64,000 nt of DNA, taken from the NCBI RefSeq assembly GCF_947495255.1, contig NZ_CANLYI010000002.1:310001-374000 (forward strand). The letters are read 5' to 3'. The position numbers and the translations under genes are program-made. Below, piece after piece: positions 1 through 8,776 of this stretch. The stretch is from an uncultured Winogradskyella sp. (GTDB lineage: Bacteria; Bacteroidota; Bacteroidia; Flavobacteriales; Flavobacteriaceae). The notes under the pieces were generated by a model. It did not search any database, was not told the DNA's origin, and was given only the letters and a program-made list of their open reading frames with translations. Position 1 is the first letter of the stretch; every line of letters starts with the position of its first letter.

Positions 1-1
1 A

Positions 2-2536
2 CCTCCATTAACAGTTGATATTAATACTACAATGCCAAGTGTTATTGTGCAGGCTCAAGATGAAAACGGAAATGTTGATATCGATTACAACCTAGATGTA
101 GACATTACTTCTTCAGGTACATTAAGTGCTAGCCCAATAACTGAAACGTCAGTTTCTGGCGTGGCTACTTTTACAACTATAACACATACTGAATTGGGTA
201 CTGATTTAATTTTAACTGCTGATGATGGATTATTAACAGTAATCAACAGTACTAATTTTGATGTAATTGCTTTACCTGAATTTGGTTGGCAAATTACTGC
301 AGAAAACACAGAGTTTGTTATTGATTTTGATAATACAGTTTTAAACGTTAACGAAGGACAATTTAATGGTTCTGGTATTGTACCAAGTCCATCTGCTGGT
401 CAGTTAAATTCCAATGCTTGGGCAACAACAGGAATGTCTGATGGCAATACTGATTTTGGCGATTCTGATACCTCTGGAGATTATGCCCGAGGATCGGACT
501 CTGGAGGTGTTAATAGCGGTGGTTTTTACGCTTTTGAAGTCAATTCAGGCAATTATGGTTTTGGAGCGCAACCAACAGGAAGTGATTGGACCCCTGGAGA
601 TATTGTATTGAAGTCCCAAAACAAAACCACTCAAGTCGTTACCAGTGTTCTAGTTGAATACACAGTTTATGTCTATAACAATGCAGGAAGGAGTACAGCT
701 ATTGATTTTTATTATGGTGAAGACGAAAATTTAGCAACTTATAATTATGTTGCAGGTTTAGATGTTATTACATCAGAAGTTGCAGATGCTAGCCCAATAT
801 GGGTAGCGGAGCAAAGAAGTACTACAATAACAGGTTTGAGTATTACAGAAAACAATTTCTTTTATTTAAACTGGTATGGTTATGATAACGGAGGTTCTGG
901 AAGTAGAGATGAGTTTGCAATTGATGATATTAAAATAACCTTCAACCCACCAACAACCTATACCTATAATGGAATATGGTCACCAAGCGATCCAAATGGT
1001 GCTTCGTTATCTACAGAAGCTATAATTATAGAGTCTGGTAATACTTCAATTTCCACAAATACAGATATTAACACCATTACTATAAGTCCTGGCGCTGGCT
1101 TAACCATTGATTCAGGTGCTACGTTAACTGCTATTAATGGCATAACATTAGAGTCTAACGCTACAAGCTATTCTAGTTTAATTTTAGATGGAACTATAGC
1201 AGGTAATGTTGTTTACAAAAGACATGTAAATACATTTAATAACACAACAGGCAGTACAAATGGCCAAAATGACCTTATCTCTCCACCTGTTACTAATGCA
1301 AGTCAAGATTTTGGCACATTTAGAGGAATAAACACAAATATTCCTTCTGGTACTGTTGGTGGTGGTACAACAACATTTTACTTATTTGGACCATATGACA
1401 ATAATGCAAATTCTTATACTTTATTTTCCGATGCTGACGACGCCACAGTCTTAACAGCTGGTGCGGGATACAGAGCAGCATCTACTGACACCTCTACATT
1501 TACATTTATGGGAGCTGTTTTATCCGAAACAGTACCTGTAACTATCACAACAGGTTCTGAAAACGCATGGAATTTAATTGGTAATCCATATCCATCCTAT
1601 ATTAACAGTACTGAATTCCTAACCTCAAATGTATCAAACTTAGATCAAGATGCTGTAGCTATTTATGGTTATGATGGAGATGCTCTAAATGGCTGGACTG
1701 TAATTAATTTAAATAACCCAGAAAATATAACACCAGGACAAGGCTTTATGGTTTTAGCTGATGCACCTAGCGCCGACTTAAACTTTACACCAACAATGCG
1801 AAGAGTATCAGGAGGTGACGATTTTATTTCAGGAAGAACTGAAAACACTAATGCTCATTTTAGTTTAAAAATAGAAAACAATAATACTAAATATAGTACA
1901 GATTTTTATTTTAACAACAACTCTACAAGAGGTTTAGATGAAGGATATGATGCTACAATCTTTACCAGTCAATTACCAGATCTTTACATGTATTCTCATT
2001 TAGTTGAAAATAATACTGGAAGAAAAATGACAATGCAGTCGTTAGGAGAAACTGACCTTACTGATGTTACTATTCCGTTAGGTGTTAACTCTAATCAATT
2101 AGAACAAATCACCTTTAGCATTGACGAATCTACATTACCAAATACCGTAGACGTTTATTTAGAAGATAATGTAGAAAATACATTTACCTTATTAACTTCT
2201 GGTGATTATACATTAACACCAAATGAAAACTTAAGCGGAACTGGTCGTTTTTACTTAAGGTTTACAACTACAGCATTGTCCATAGCAGAAACGACTTTAG
2301 ATAATCTAAACATCTATAGTAATCCAAGTGATAAGACAATTGTGGTTACAGGCCAATTATTAGAGACTACTACAGCTAACTTATACGACTTACAAGGTCG
2401 ATTAGTTAACTCTTCATTATTACTGAATACTGATAGATCACATTCTATTGATGTGAGTAATTTAAGTATTGGCGTTTATGTAGTAGAATTAATTAATGGA
2501 ACTCAAAACAAAACTCAAAAAGTTATTTTGAGATAA
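2..2536 (+). CDS. Secreted T9SS cargo protein, 5' end outside window
   Basis: The reading frame is open from base 2, before the first ATG at 32, so the real start lies upstream and the N-terminus (signal peptide) is missing. The visible part is a low-complexity, Thr/Ser/Asn/Gly-rich beta-strand protein with no recognised catalytic domain. The last roughly 85 residues form a typical type A T9SS sorting domain: a strand containing NLNIYSNPS, a central YDLQGRLV strand, a GVYVVELI strand and a terminal KVILR. This implies export through the type IX system and surface attachment or release. Residues around GVNSNQLEQITFSI and DLISPPV recur in the next gene, so the two are paralogues. Function unknown; adhesin-like is an inference. 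Confidence 0.9.
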   Translation, partial: PPLTVDINTTMPSVIVQAQDENGNVDIDYNLDVDITSSGTLSASPITETSVSGVATFTTITHTELGTDLILTADDGLLTVINSTNFDVIALPEFGWQITAENTEFVIDFDNTVLNVNEGQFNGSGIVPSPSAGQLNSNAWATTGMSDGNTDFGDSDTSGDYARGSDSGGVNSGGFYAFEVNSGNYGFGAQPTGSDWTPGDIVLKSQNKTTQVVTSVLVEYTVYVYNNAGRSTAIDFYYGEDENLATYNYVAGLDVITSEVADASPIWVAEQRSTTITGLSITENNFFYLNWYGYDNGGSGSRDEFAIDDIKITFNPPTTYTYNGIWSPSDPNGASLSTEAIIIESGNTSISTNTDINTITISPGAGLTIDSGATLTAINGITLESNATSYSSLILDGTIAGNVVYKRHVNTFNNTTGSTNGQNDLISPPVTNASQDFGTFRGINTNIPSGTVGGGTTTFYLFGPYDNNANSYTLFSDADDATVLTAGAGYRAASTDTSTFTFMGAVLSETVPVTITTGSENAWNLIGNPYPSYINSTEFLTSNVSNLDQDAVAIYGYDGDALNGWTVINLNNPENITPGQGFMVLADAPSADLNFTPTMRRVSGGDDFISGRTENTNAHFSLKIENNNTKYSTDFYFNNNSTRGLDEGYDATIFTSQLPDLYMYSHLVENNTGRKMTMQSLGETDLTDVTIPLGVNSNQLEQITFSIDESTLPNTVDVYLEDNVENTFTLLTSGDYTLTPNENLSGTGRFYLRFTTTALSIAETTLDNLNIYSNPSDKTIVVTGQLLETTTANLYDLQGRLVNSSLLLNTDRSHSIDVSNLSIGVYVVELINGTQNKTQKVILR

Positions 2537-2561
2537 TAAAAAAACTAACGCTATTAAAAAA

Positions 2562-2592
2562 ACGCACTAATTTATTTTAGTGCGTTTTTTTT
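2562..2592 (+). terminator. Intrinsic terminator after first T9SS gene
   Basis: Perfect 9-bp stem (ACGCACTAA at 2562-2570 with TTAGTGCGT at 2577-2585), a 6-nt loop, then a run of seven T. It lies 26 bases after the stop codon. Confidence 0.88.
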
Positions 2593-2796
2593 ATGAAAAT
2601 TTTTAGTCATTCGATAATTTTTTATTTCAAATAAAAAAGCGTAAACTGTTTTAAGGGTAAATTAATTTTAATAAGTGACCATTTAAAAACTATGGTGTCC
2701 TATACATGGGAGCAATCGTATTTACTCTAATTACAGAAATAAAAATATAGATTGCCTATAATATTCTAGCACTAATAACTACAACCTGAATACAAA

Positions 2797-5199
2797 ATGA
2801 TGAAAAACTACTTTAAAAAATATCCAACCTTACTTTTTTTAAATCTTGCAATATTCTTTTTGTCAAACGAAAAAATATACGCTCAGTTTACAATAGCAAC
2901 AGACAGCGCAAACGACCCTACATATAGTACCGATTTTAGCACTGGACAAAACGGCGGAAACGGATATACGGCATGGGCTATAACCAATGGTGCAGATACT
3001 GGTGCTTTTACTGGAGACCCAATAAATGATGGAATGTCTAATACAGACATAGGTACTAACGCATTTTCATTTTATGCTACAGGTGGAGATTACCTAAATG
3101 CAATTAGAGGTTTTGATGCCTTAGAATTAAATGATGAGTTAACTTTTTATTGGTCCATGAATTTTGACGCGAACTCTGGTAGTAAGGGTTTTGACTTGAG
3201 AAATAACGGCACAAACATTTTTAATGTAAATAATGCCTCGACTACAGAAATTACAACTACTAACGGAATTGCAACATCTGATTACGGAACCAATGCAATG
3301 CTTGTTACAATTAAGCGAATTACAGGTGATAACTATGAATTCTCTATGACATCTAAATCTGGTGGAACAACTTACACAACAACGTTTAACTCTAGTGTGA
3401 CTATAGATGAAATTAACATCTATATAGGTAACCAAAATGATGCTACAGGAGAAAGAAACGTATACTTTAATAATTTTGAAATTAACAACGATGCGAATTT
3501 TAATATTACAACAGGAACTGAAACTTATACAAAAGATTTCATCGGTTCTGGATTACTAAACAAAATGGGCTCAGGGACTTTAGTACTTTCTGGAAATCAT
3601 TCTTATACCGGGACCACAACAGTAGATGAAGGTACTTTAATATTAAATGGAAATTTAACCAATAGCGATGTTACTGTTAGATCTGGTGCAACACTAGAAA
3701 TCAATGCTACTTCAACTGTAAAATCTATTAATGTGGAAGCAGGAGGATATTTACAAATAAACTCTGGGGTAACATTATCACTAACCAATGATCTAACCTT
3801 AAATACAACATCTACATCCTATTCTACTTTAATATCAAATGGAACAATTATAGGCACTATAAACTATAAAAGGTATGTGAATGGTGCTGCAGGTACAGGA
3901 ACCACTACTGGAGCTAATGATTTAATTAGCCCTCCATTATCTGGGAGCACTTTTGGAATTCTAAGAAATAATGCAGATACAAATATTCTTTCTGGGAATA
4001 TTAATGGTGAAGGACCATTTTACTTATTTGGCCCTTTTGATACCGCTTCAAATGGATACAATTTATTTAGTTCTGCAAACGATTCTGAAGTATTTACCGC
4101 TGGTAATGCCTACCGCTCAGGCTCCAATGGTGGAGGAACATATACTTTTACAGGTGCAGTGGAAAACGGAATAGTTACAAAAGATATTGTTGCACCTGCG
4201 GCTAGCATATGGAATCTTATCGGGAATCCTTATCCTTCATACATAAAAGTAAAAGAATTTCTTTTAGATAATCTTACTCAGTTTAATACAAGTAGCGCAG
4301 CCGTTTATGGATATGATGGAACCGCTTCAGATGGTTGGGTAACTTGGAATCTCGCCTATGCTTTTGACCCTATAAATTCTGAAGTTCTATTAACACCAGG
4401 ACAAGGATTTTTTGTTGCATCAAAATCTCAAGGCGGTTTGGTCTCATTTGACCCTAGTTATAGAACAATAGGTGATTCTGACGACTTTATTGCAGGACGG
4501 AATTCCAACACCGTTACTAACCTTGAATTAACATTAACGAATACGACTACTGTATTTGAAACAGATATTTATTTTACTGAATTTTCTACGCAAGGTCTAG
4601 ACCCAGGATTTGATAGTAGTTTATATGGTGCATCAGCTCCAGAGTTCTCATTATATTCTCATTTAGTAATGGATAATACAGGAATTCCGATGGCTATTCA
4701 GTCTTTAGGAGTAACAGATTATGGAAATGTTAGCATCCCTTTGGGTGTTAATTCTAACCAAGGCGAACAGATAACTTTTAGCATTACGGCGAATACGTTA
4801 CCAGTAACCGCAGAGGTTTATTTAGATGATAATGTAGCTAATACTAGTACGTTATTGACTGCTAGTGATTATGTTATTACACCAAGTACAGATTTAAACG
4901 GAACAGGACGTTTCTATTTACGTATATCAGATAGCACTTTATCAATTGCTCAAAATGATTCTAATAATTTAAGCGTTTACAGTAACAAGCATGATAGTAC
5001 TCTAGTTGTGTCTGGGACTTTATTAGAAAACACTACAGCTACGATATTTGACATACAAGGACGTATCGTTAACACATCTATTTTACAATCGCAAAATAGA
5101 TTACAAAATATAGACGTTAGTCACCTTACACAAGGTGTATATATTGTACAACTTAATAACAGCAAACAAACTAAAAATCAAAAGGTAATTTTAGATTAA
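2797..5199 (+). CDS. Secreted T9SS cargo protein with autotransporter-type beta repeat
   Basis: 800 residues. A signal peptide covers about residues 1-30 (Lys-rich start, hydrophobic core, cleavage near IYAQF). Residues about 258-285 match the passenger-associated (PATR-type) strand repeat: SGTLVLSG...YTGTTTVDEGTLILNG. The C-terminal 85 residues are a type A T9SS sorting domain (NNLSVYSN, TIFDIQGRIV, GVYIVQL, KVILD). The middle and C-terminal regions align by eye with the preceding gene (DLISPP, FYLFGPFD, IGNPYPSYI, GVNSNQGEQITFSI), suggesting duplication with divergent N-termini. Likely a surface or secreted adhesin-type protein; no enzyme motif was seen. No clear -7 element was found in the 204 bases upstream. 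Confidence 0.93.
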   Translation: MMKNYFKKYPTLLFLNLAIFFLSNEKIYAQFTIATDSANDPTYSTDFSTGQNGGNGYTAWAITNGADTGAFTGDPINDGMSNTDIGTNAFSFYATGGDYLNAIRGFDALELNDELTFYWSMNFDANSGSKGFDLRNNGTNIFNVNNASTTEITTTNGIATSDYGTNAMLVTIKRITGDNYEFSMTSKSGGTTYTTTFNSSVTIDEINIYIGNQNDATGERNVYFNNFEINNDANFNITTGTETYTKDFIGSGLLNKMGSGTLVLSGNHSYTGTTTVDEGTLILNGNLTNSDVTVRSGATLEINATSTVKSINVEAGGYLQINSGVTLSLTNDLTLNTTSTSYSTLISNGTIIGTINYKRYVNGAAGTGTTTGANDLISPPLSGSTFGILRNNADTNILSGNINGEGPFYLFGPFDTASNGYNLFSSANDSEVFTAGNAYRSGSNGGGTYTFTGAVENGIVTKDIVAPAASIWNLIGNPYPSYIKVKEFLLDNLTQFNTSSAAVYGYDGTASDGWVTWNLAYAFDPINSEVLLTPGQGFFVASKSQGGLVSFDPSYRTIGDSDDFIAGRNSNTVTNLELTLTNTTTVFETDIYFTEFSTQGLDPGFDSSLYGASAPEFSLYSHLVMDNTGIPMAIQSLGVTDYGNVSIPLGVNSNQGEQITFSITANTLPVTAEVYLDDNVANTSTLLTASDYVITPSTDLNGTGRFYLRISDSTLSIAQNDSNNLSVYSNKHDSTLVVSGTLLENTTATIFDIQGRIVNTSILQSQNRLQNIDVSHLTQGVYIVQLNNSKQTKNQKVILD

Positions 5200-5211
5200 A
5201 TAAATACTATT

Positions 5212-5261
5212 CTCCCACTCTATATTATAAAATCATGTAGTCTGGGAGTTACGTTTTTTTA
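5212..5261 (+). terminator. Possible terminator after second T9SS gene
   Basis: CTCCCA at 5212-5217 can pair with TGGGAG at 5243-5248 across a long 25-nt loop, followed by TTACG and seven T. The stem is short, so this is tentative. Confidence 0.4.
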
Positions 5262-5452
5262 GTTAAAAATATCTTAATTGAGAAAACCAAACATCTAAAT
5301 ACTACGTAAATAGGTTAGAATGATTTTTTTTCATTTTATTAAAATGTTAGGTACAAGGCGTATTTTAACGGTTTAAAAGAAAATCATCTAGTGAATTAAT
5401 AAATTTTCTGTAAACCTTTTCGTATTTTACTTTAATAAATAAAATAATTTAC

Positions 5453-5460
5453 TATTTTTG
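5453..5460 (+). promoter_or_regulatory. -7 promoter element (TATTTTTG) of the peptide/kinase locus
   Basis: TATTTTTG is an exact match to the Bacteroidetes -7 consensus TAnnTTTG and lies 23 bases upstream of the ATG at 5484. No convincing TTG -33 element is seen at the usual distance. It supports a separate transcription unit beginning with the short peptide gene. The rest of 5262-5452 is AT-rich with no feature I can support. Confidence 0.6.
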
Positions 5461-5483
5461 AACTCAAATTTAGGGCAAAAGCC

Positions 5484-5648
5484 ATGAAGCAAGAAAACAA
5501 TAAAGACAAAATCACACGTAAAGAAGCCATTTCTAAAATGGGAAAATATGCTGCATTAACAGCAGTAGGAACATTTGTGATATTAAATCCTCTTAAGGCC
5601 CAAGTATCATCTTTACCAGCAGATCCAGGGGGAAATCCTTTCGATTAA
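5484..5648 (+). CDS. Short exported peptide (54 aa), possible modified-peptide precursor
   Basis: ATG at 5484, stop TAA at 5646-5648. Residues 1-18 are charged and include ITRKEAISKMG, which resembles a twin-arginine-type region with RK instead of RR. Residues 22-36 are a hydrophobic helix, and LKAQ at 37-40 looks like a signal-peptidase site. Cleavage there would release a 14-residue acidic tail, VSSLPADPGGNPFD. It lies 23 bases after a -7 promoter element and directly before an HprK-like kinase in the same frame, followed by a nucleotidyltransferase. HprK-like kinases and PF14907-type nucleotidyltransferases are known companions of some lasso-peptide clusters, but no lasso cyclase or protease gene is nearby. 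A precursor role is therefore a hypothesis; a small exported structural or signalling peptide is the alternative. Confidence 0.7.
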   Translation: MKQENNKDKITRKEAISKMGKYAALTAVGTFVILNPLKAQVSSLPADPGGNPFD

Positions 5649-5663
5649 TTTTCAATATTTATT

Positions 5664-6794
5664 TTGAATAATATCTTAGCGCCAACTTATGAAAAAAGTA
5701 TTGGTGGGCTTTGGATATTGTGGTATTCGATATCTAACAGCTATAGCGTTATTGATGCCAATTTTAAATTCCTTATAGATTCTTATTTAGACGTAACCTC
5801 CAAAGCTGAATTTAGAGCATTAATTCTTGACGAAGATAAAAATGCTAATTATTCAGAAATTGAGAACACCATTTCGAGCTATTTATCAAACTGCAATATA
5901 CCCACAACTCATGCTGAAGTTGATTTAACTTCTTTCGATTCTTCTCATAGAAATTTATCGAGATACTATAGTATCAATGGAAAAGTAATTCAAGTCAATT
6001 ATGACTCTGAGCTTGTTTTAAAAACAGTTCACCCTTCTATTGCACATTGCTCTATATCAACTTACAAATCTGTTGATACAACTTTCGATATTTATTTAAA
6101 AAATGACAACTTATTTTTATTTAAAGATGAAAGCCTAATTACTAGTGCTCCTAAACTAGAGTATCATAAAATTCAAGGGAAGTTTATAATGCATATCTTA
6201 TGCACTATTCACGATAAACCTGAAAGCGATTGGATTGGTACCTTCCATGGTTCTACCATAACAGATGGCAACTCCTCTATACTAATAGTTGGTGCATCTG
6301 GAAAAGGAAAAAGTACACTCTGTGCACTTTTAACTGCTAACGGTTTCAATTTACTGGCAGATGATGTTTCTCCAATGCTTTCAAAAAATAAAAATATATA
6401 CTTTAATCCTGGTGCTATTTCCATAAAAAAAGGTGCATTTAAAATCCTTGAACCCATTATTAATAGTTTTAAAGACTTACCTCCTATAAATTTCAATAAA
6501 TCAAAAGGCACTTTAAAATATTTGCCTTGTGCTATTCCTGAAAAATTGCATTATGCATGTCATGCAGTAATTTTAGTAAACTATAGAGACAAGTCTGATA
6601 CAATAATAGAACAAGTCTCTGTAAAAAAAATGTTAGAAACACTAATCCCTGACTCTTGGTTGTCGCCAAATCCATATCACGCAAAACAATTTATAGATTG
6701 GTTAGGGCGTATTAAAATCTACGAATTAACTTATAGCGATATTAAGGAAGTTGCTAATGAAATTTCAATATTATTTAAATCACTGAATAATTAG
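5664..6794 (+). CDS. HprK-like P-loop serine kinase family protein
   Basis: 376 residues from a TTG start at 5664, 15 bases after the stop of the peptide gene and in the same frame. There is no in-frame ATG in the first half, so a non-ATG start is needed. The C-terminal half carries an HPr-kinase/phosphorylase-like core: Walker A GASGKGKST at residues 210-218, then LLADDV (Asp233-Asp234), where HprK has its second metal/phosphate motif, and a NPGAISIKKG segment. The N-terminal 200 residues match nothing I recognise. It lacks the classical HprK N-terminal domain, so HPr itself is an unlikely substrate. Kinases of this group occur beside lasso-peptide and polysaccharide genes. The substrate is unknown; the adjacent peptide is an obvious candidate. 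Confidence 0.85.
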   Translation: MNNILAPTYEKSIGGLWILWYSISNSYSVIDANFKFLIDSYLDVTSKAEFRALILDEDKNANYSEIENTISSYLSNCNIPTTHAEVDLTSFDSSHRNLSRYYSINGKVIQVNYDSELVLKTVHPSIAHCSISTYKSVDTTFDIYLKNDNLFLFKDESLITSAPKLEYHKIQGKFIMHILCTIHDKPESDWIGTFHGSTITDGNSSILIVGASGKGKSTLCALLTANGFNLLADDVSPMLSKNKNIYFNPGAISIKKGAFKILEPIINSFKDLPPINFNKSKGTLKYLPCAIPEKLHYACHAVILVNYRDKSDTIIEQVSVKKMLETLIPDSWLSPNPYHAKQFIDWLGRIKIYELTYSDIKEVANEISILFKSLNN

Positions 6795-6830
6795 CTTTTA
6801 TATTCTATATTAGAAGTACATTAATAACCT

Positions 6831-7862
6831 ATGGGTAATTACGCTAAAACATATCAACATATTGCTGATATTTTAAGTTTTGAAACTTCAAATAATACTT
6901 TAGAATCAACTTTAAAGAACCCAACATTTAATTGGGATAATATAGTTATTGAAGGAAGTAAATATTTAGTTCTTCCGGCTATATATTCCAGATTAAAATC
7001 TAGAGAACTTTTACACACGTTACCAGAAGAGTTAAATAATTATCTAGAAGAAATAGCTTCTGTAAATAGGAATAGAAATAAATCAATATTAAAACAAGTT
7101 CATTCTATTTCGAAAATTCTTAACGAGAATAATATAAATCATGTATTTTTAAAAGGAACAGCTCTTTTAGCATCTGGAAAATATAATGATATTGCGGAGC
7201 GTATGGTTGGTGATATTGACATTCTTGTTGAGAAAAGTCAAATTCATGAAGCATTTAACATTTTGAAATCTAATGGTTACAATAAAACTTTCGGGTTTGC
7301 TTATGAAACGAAAGATTTTAGACATTTAGATAGACTTATTTCAGAAAGCGAACTTGCAGCTATTGAAATACACTCAGATTTGCTAATAAAAAAACACAGA
7401 TCCTTAATTGACATTTCTTCAGTTCTCAAATCTAAAATTGTAATTAATGATATAACAATACCAAATTCATATTATTTAAGTTTGCATCAAATATGGAGTT
7501 GGCAACTTAATGACAGAGGACATTATTATAATTTCCCAAGTTTAAAAGTACTTTATGATACTATTGTCGTTAAATCGTACACAGATGACAATCTAATCTC
7601 AAGCTTGTTAATATTAAAATATGGAAAATCATTTTTAGAATTAGCTAAGCATTATTTTCAGGAGTTTTCATTTATAGATTCAACTCTATATATGAAATAT
7701 ATTAAGTACTCTCATAAAATAACAATGTCAAACAAACTAGCTAGAGTAACATCAAACATTATAAAGGTAACTTATTTCAATATTAGCAAACGTCTACACC
7801 TTATATTCACCAACAGAAGTTATTTAAGGCATATCCTAAACATTTTATTTTCAAGGAAATAA
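6831..7862 (+). CDS. Uncharacterised nucleotidyltransferase family protein (PF14907-like)
   Basis: 343 residues, starting 36 bases after the kinase and probably co-transcribed. The polymerase-beta-type nucleotidyltransferase core is visible: FLKGTALL at residues 107-113, the metal-binding GDIDILV at 127-133 (Asp128, Asp130), and a third acidic strand IEIHSDLL at 178-185. This is the layout of the uncharacterised NTP_transf_5 family, members of which accompany HprK-like kinases in modified-peptide and exopolysaccharide loci. The N-terminal 100 residues are helical. Substrate unknown. No signal peptide, so probably cytoplasmic. Confidence 0.85.
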   Translation: MGNYAKTYQHIADILSFETSNNTLESTLKNPTFNWDNIVIEGSKYLVLPAIYSRLKSRELLHTLPEELNNYLEEIASVNRNRNKSILKQVHSISKILNENNINHVFLKGTALLASGKYNDIAERMVGDIDILVEKSQIHEAFNILKSNGYNKTFGFAYETKDFRHLDRLISESELAAIEIHSDLLIKKHRSLIDISSVLKSKIVINDITIPNSYYLSLHQIWSWQLNDRGHYYNFPSLKVLYDTIVVKSYTDDNLISSLLILKYGKSFLELAKHYFQEFSFIDSTLYMKYIKYSHKITMSNKLARVTSNIIKVTYFNISKRLHLIFTNRSYLRHILNILFSRK

Positions 7863-8074
7863 ACACAATATTTTGATTCAGTTAGAATAAATTTTATTAA
7901 ATTTCGCACGAATTATATAGGACCTTTTATTTGAATTCTCTTACAATTCCTGATGAAGTAGTATAAAATAAAGATAACATTTAAGTTTTTAAATAAAAAT
8001 TAACCTTATTTTATAAGTATTTCGAACAATTTTTAAATTATTAATGAAAATTCAGTAAAACTTTACTTCATTAT

Positions 8075-8104
8075 TTGTTTTATAATGCATAAAGTTTACC
8101 TTTG
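8075..8104 (+). promoter_or_regulatory. Promoter TTG-N19-TACCTTTG
   Basis: TTG at 8075-8077 and TACCTTTG at 8097-8104, 19 bases apart, match both Bacteroidetes promoter elements (-33 TTG, -7 TAnnTTTG). Transcription should start near 8109-8111, downstream of the ATG at 8085. This shows that the ATG at 8121 is the real start of the next gene. The preceding 7863-8074 holds no gene or structure I can support. Confidence 0.75.
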
Positions 8105-8120
8105 GACAAATTATTTTAGC

Positions 8121-8696
8121 ATGAAAAAATTATTTTTAATTGTATTATTAGTATCATTTAGTTTATCTTCTTTTGCCCAAAGACACGATGATGAGTGGCA
8201 CTTAAGCATTGGTTTAAATGCTTTAAATAGTTTAGGGTCACAAAACCCTTTTCATAAACCAGGAGATTGGACATTTGAATTCCCTATTTCTGCAGCAGTT
8301 GAATTTAATTGGTCAGAAAAATTTGCAATTGAACAAGCTATTACATTTAATGGATTTGCAGAAGGTGCAGGCTTAGACGAGGCACCATTTCAAGAGGTAG
8401 AAAAAGATTATAATTATGTATCCTTAGACACGCATTTAAAATATTATTTTGGACGTCATATTGCACCCAACGATGATTGGTTTGACCTATATGCTAATGC
8501 TGGTGTCGGATTTTTTCACATAGATGAAACTAATATTTCATTTAACTTAGGTGGTGGAGTTTTATTTTGGCTAAATAGAAATAGATCTTTTGGATTAAGA
8601 GCTCAAACCATTGCTAAATTTGCTTTTAATCATAAAGATAGTGGATATGATAATAACCACTACCAATATCATTTACAAGCTATATTTAAATTATAA
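8121..8696 (+). CDS. Outer-membrane beta-barrel protein
   Basis: 191 residues. The start at 8121 is chosen because the promoter lies between it and an earlier in-frame ATG (8085), and because it gives a clean signal peptide (MKKLFLIVLLVSF...SFAQ). The mature protein alternates amphipathic strands (FEFPISAAVEFNW, YVSLDTHLKYYF, DLYANAGVGFFHI, FGLRAQTIAKFAF) and ends in YQYHLQAIFKL, a terminal aromatic beta-strand typical of 8-stranded OmpW/OmpA-like barrels. No ligand-binding motif is recognised. Monocistronic, with its own promoter and terminator. Confidence 0.85.
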   Translation: MKKLFLIVLLVSFSLSSFAQRHDDEWHLSIGLNALNSLGSQNPFHKPGDWTFEFPISAAVEFNWSEKFAIEQAITFNGFAEGAGLDEAPFQEVEKDYNYVSLDTHLKYYFGRHIAPNDDWFDLYANAGVGFFHIDETNISFNLGGGVLFWLNRNRSFGLRAQTIAKFAFNHKDSGYDNNHYQYHLQAIFKL

Positions 8697-8728
8697 TACT
8701 TAATTAATAAAGTATAAGATAAAAAAAA

Positions 8729-8762
8729 GAGAATCAATAATATTATTGGTTCTCTTTTTTAT
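8729..8762. terminator. Bidirectional terminator between OMP gene and rlmN
   Basis: An 11-bp stem (8729-8739 with 8746-8756, one G-U pair) with a 6-nt loop, followed by a T run on the plus strand and preceded by an A run. It can therefore serve both convergent genes. Confidence 0.85.
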
Positions 8763-8776
8763 GCACCGTTTTTTAT

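Noticed and set aside
5453..7862. Calling the locus a lasso-peptide cluster
   Set aside because: No asparagine-synthetase-like cyclase, PqqD-like recognition protein, transglutaminase-like leader peptidase or exporter gene is nearby; the DUF3857/transglutaminase genes at 13-17 kb are exported and unrelated.
8085..8120. Upstream ATG start for the 8121 outer-membrane protein
   Set aside because: It lies upstream of the -7 element and spoils the signal peptide.
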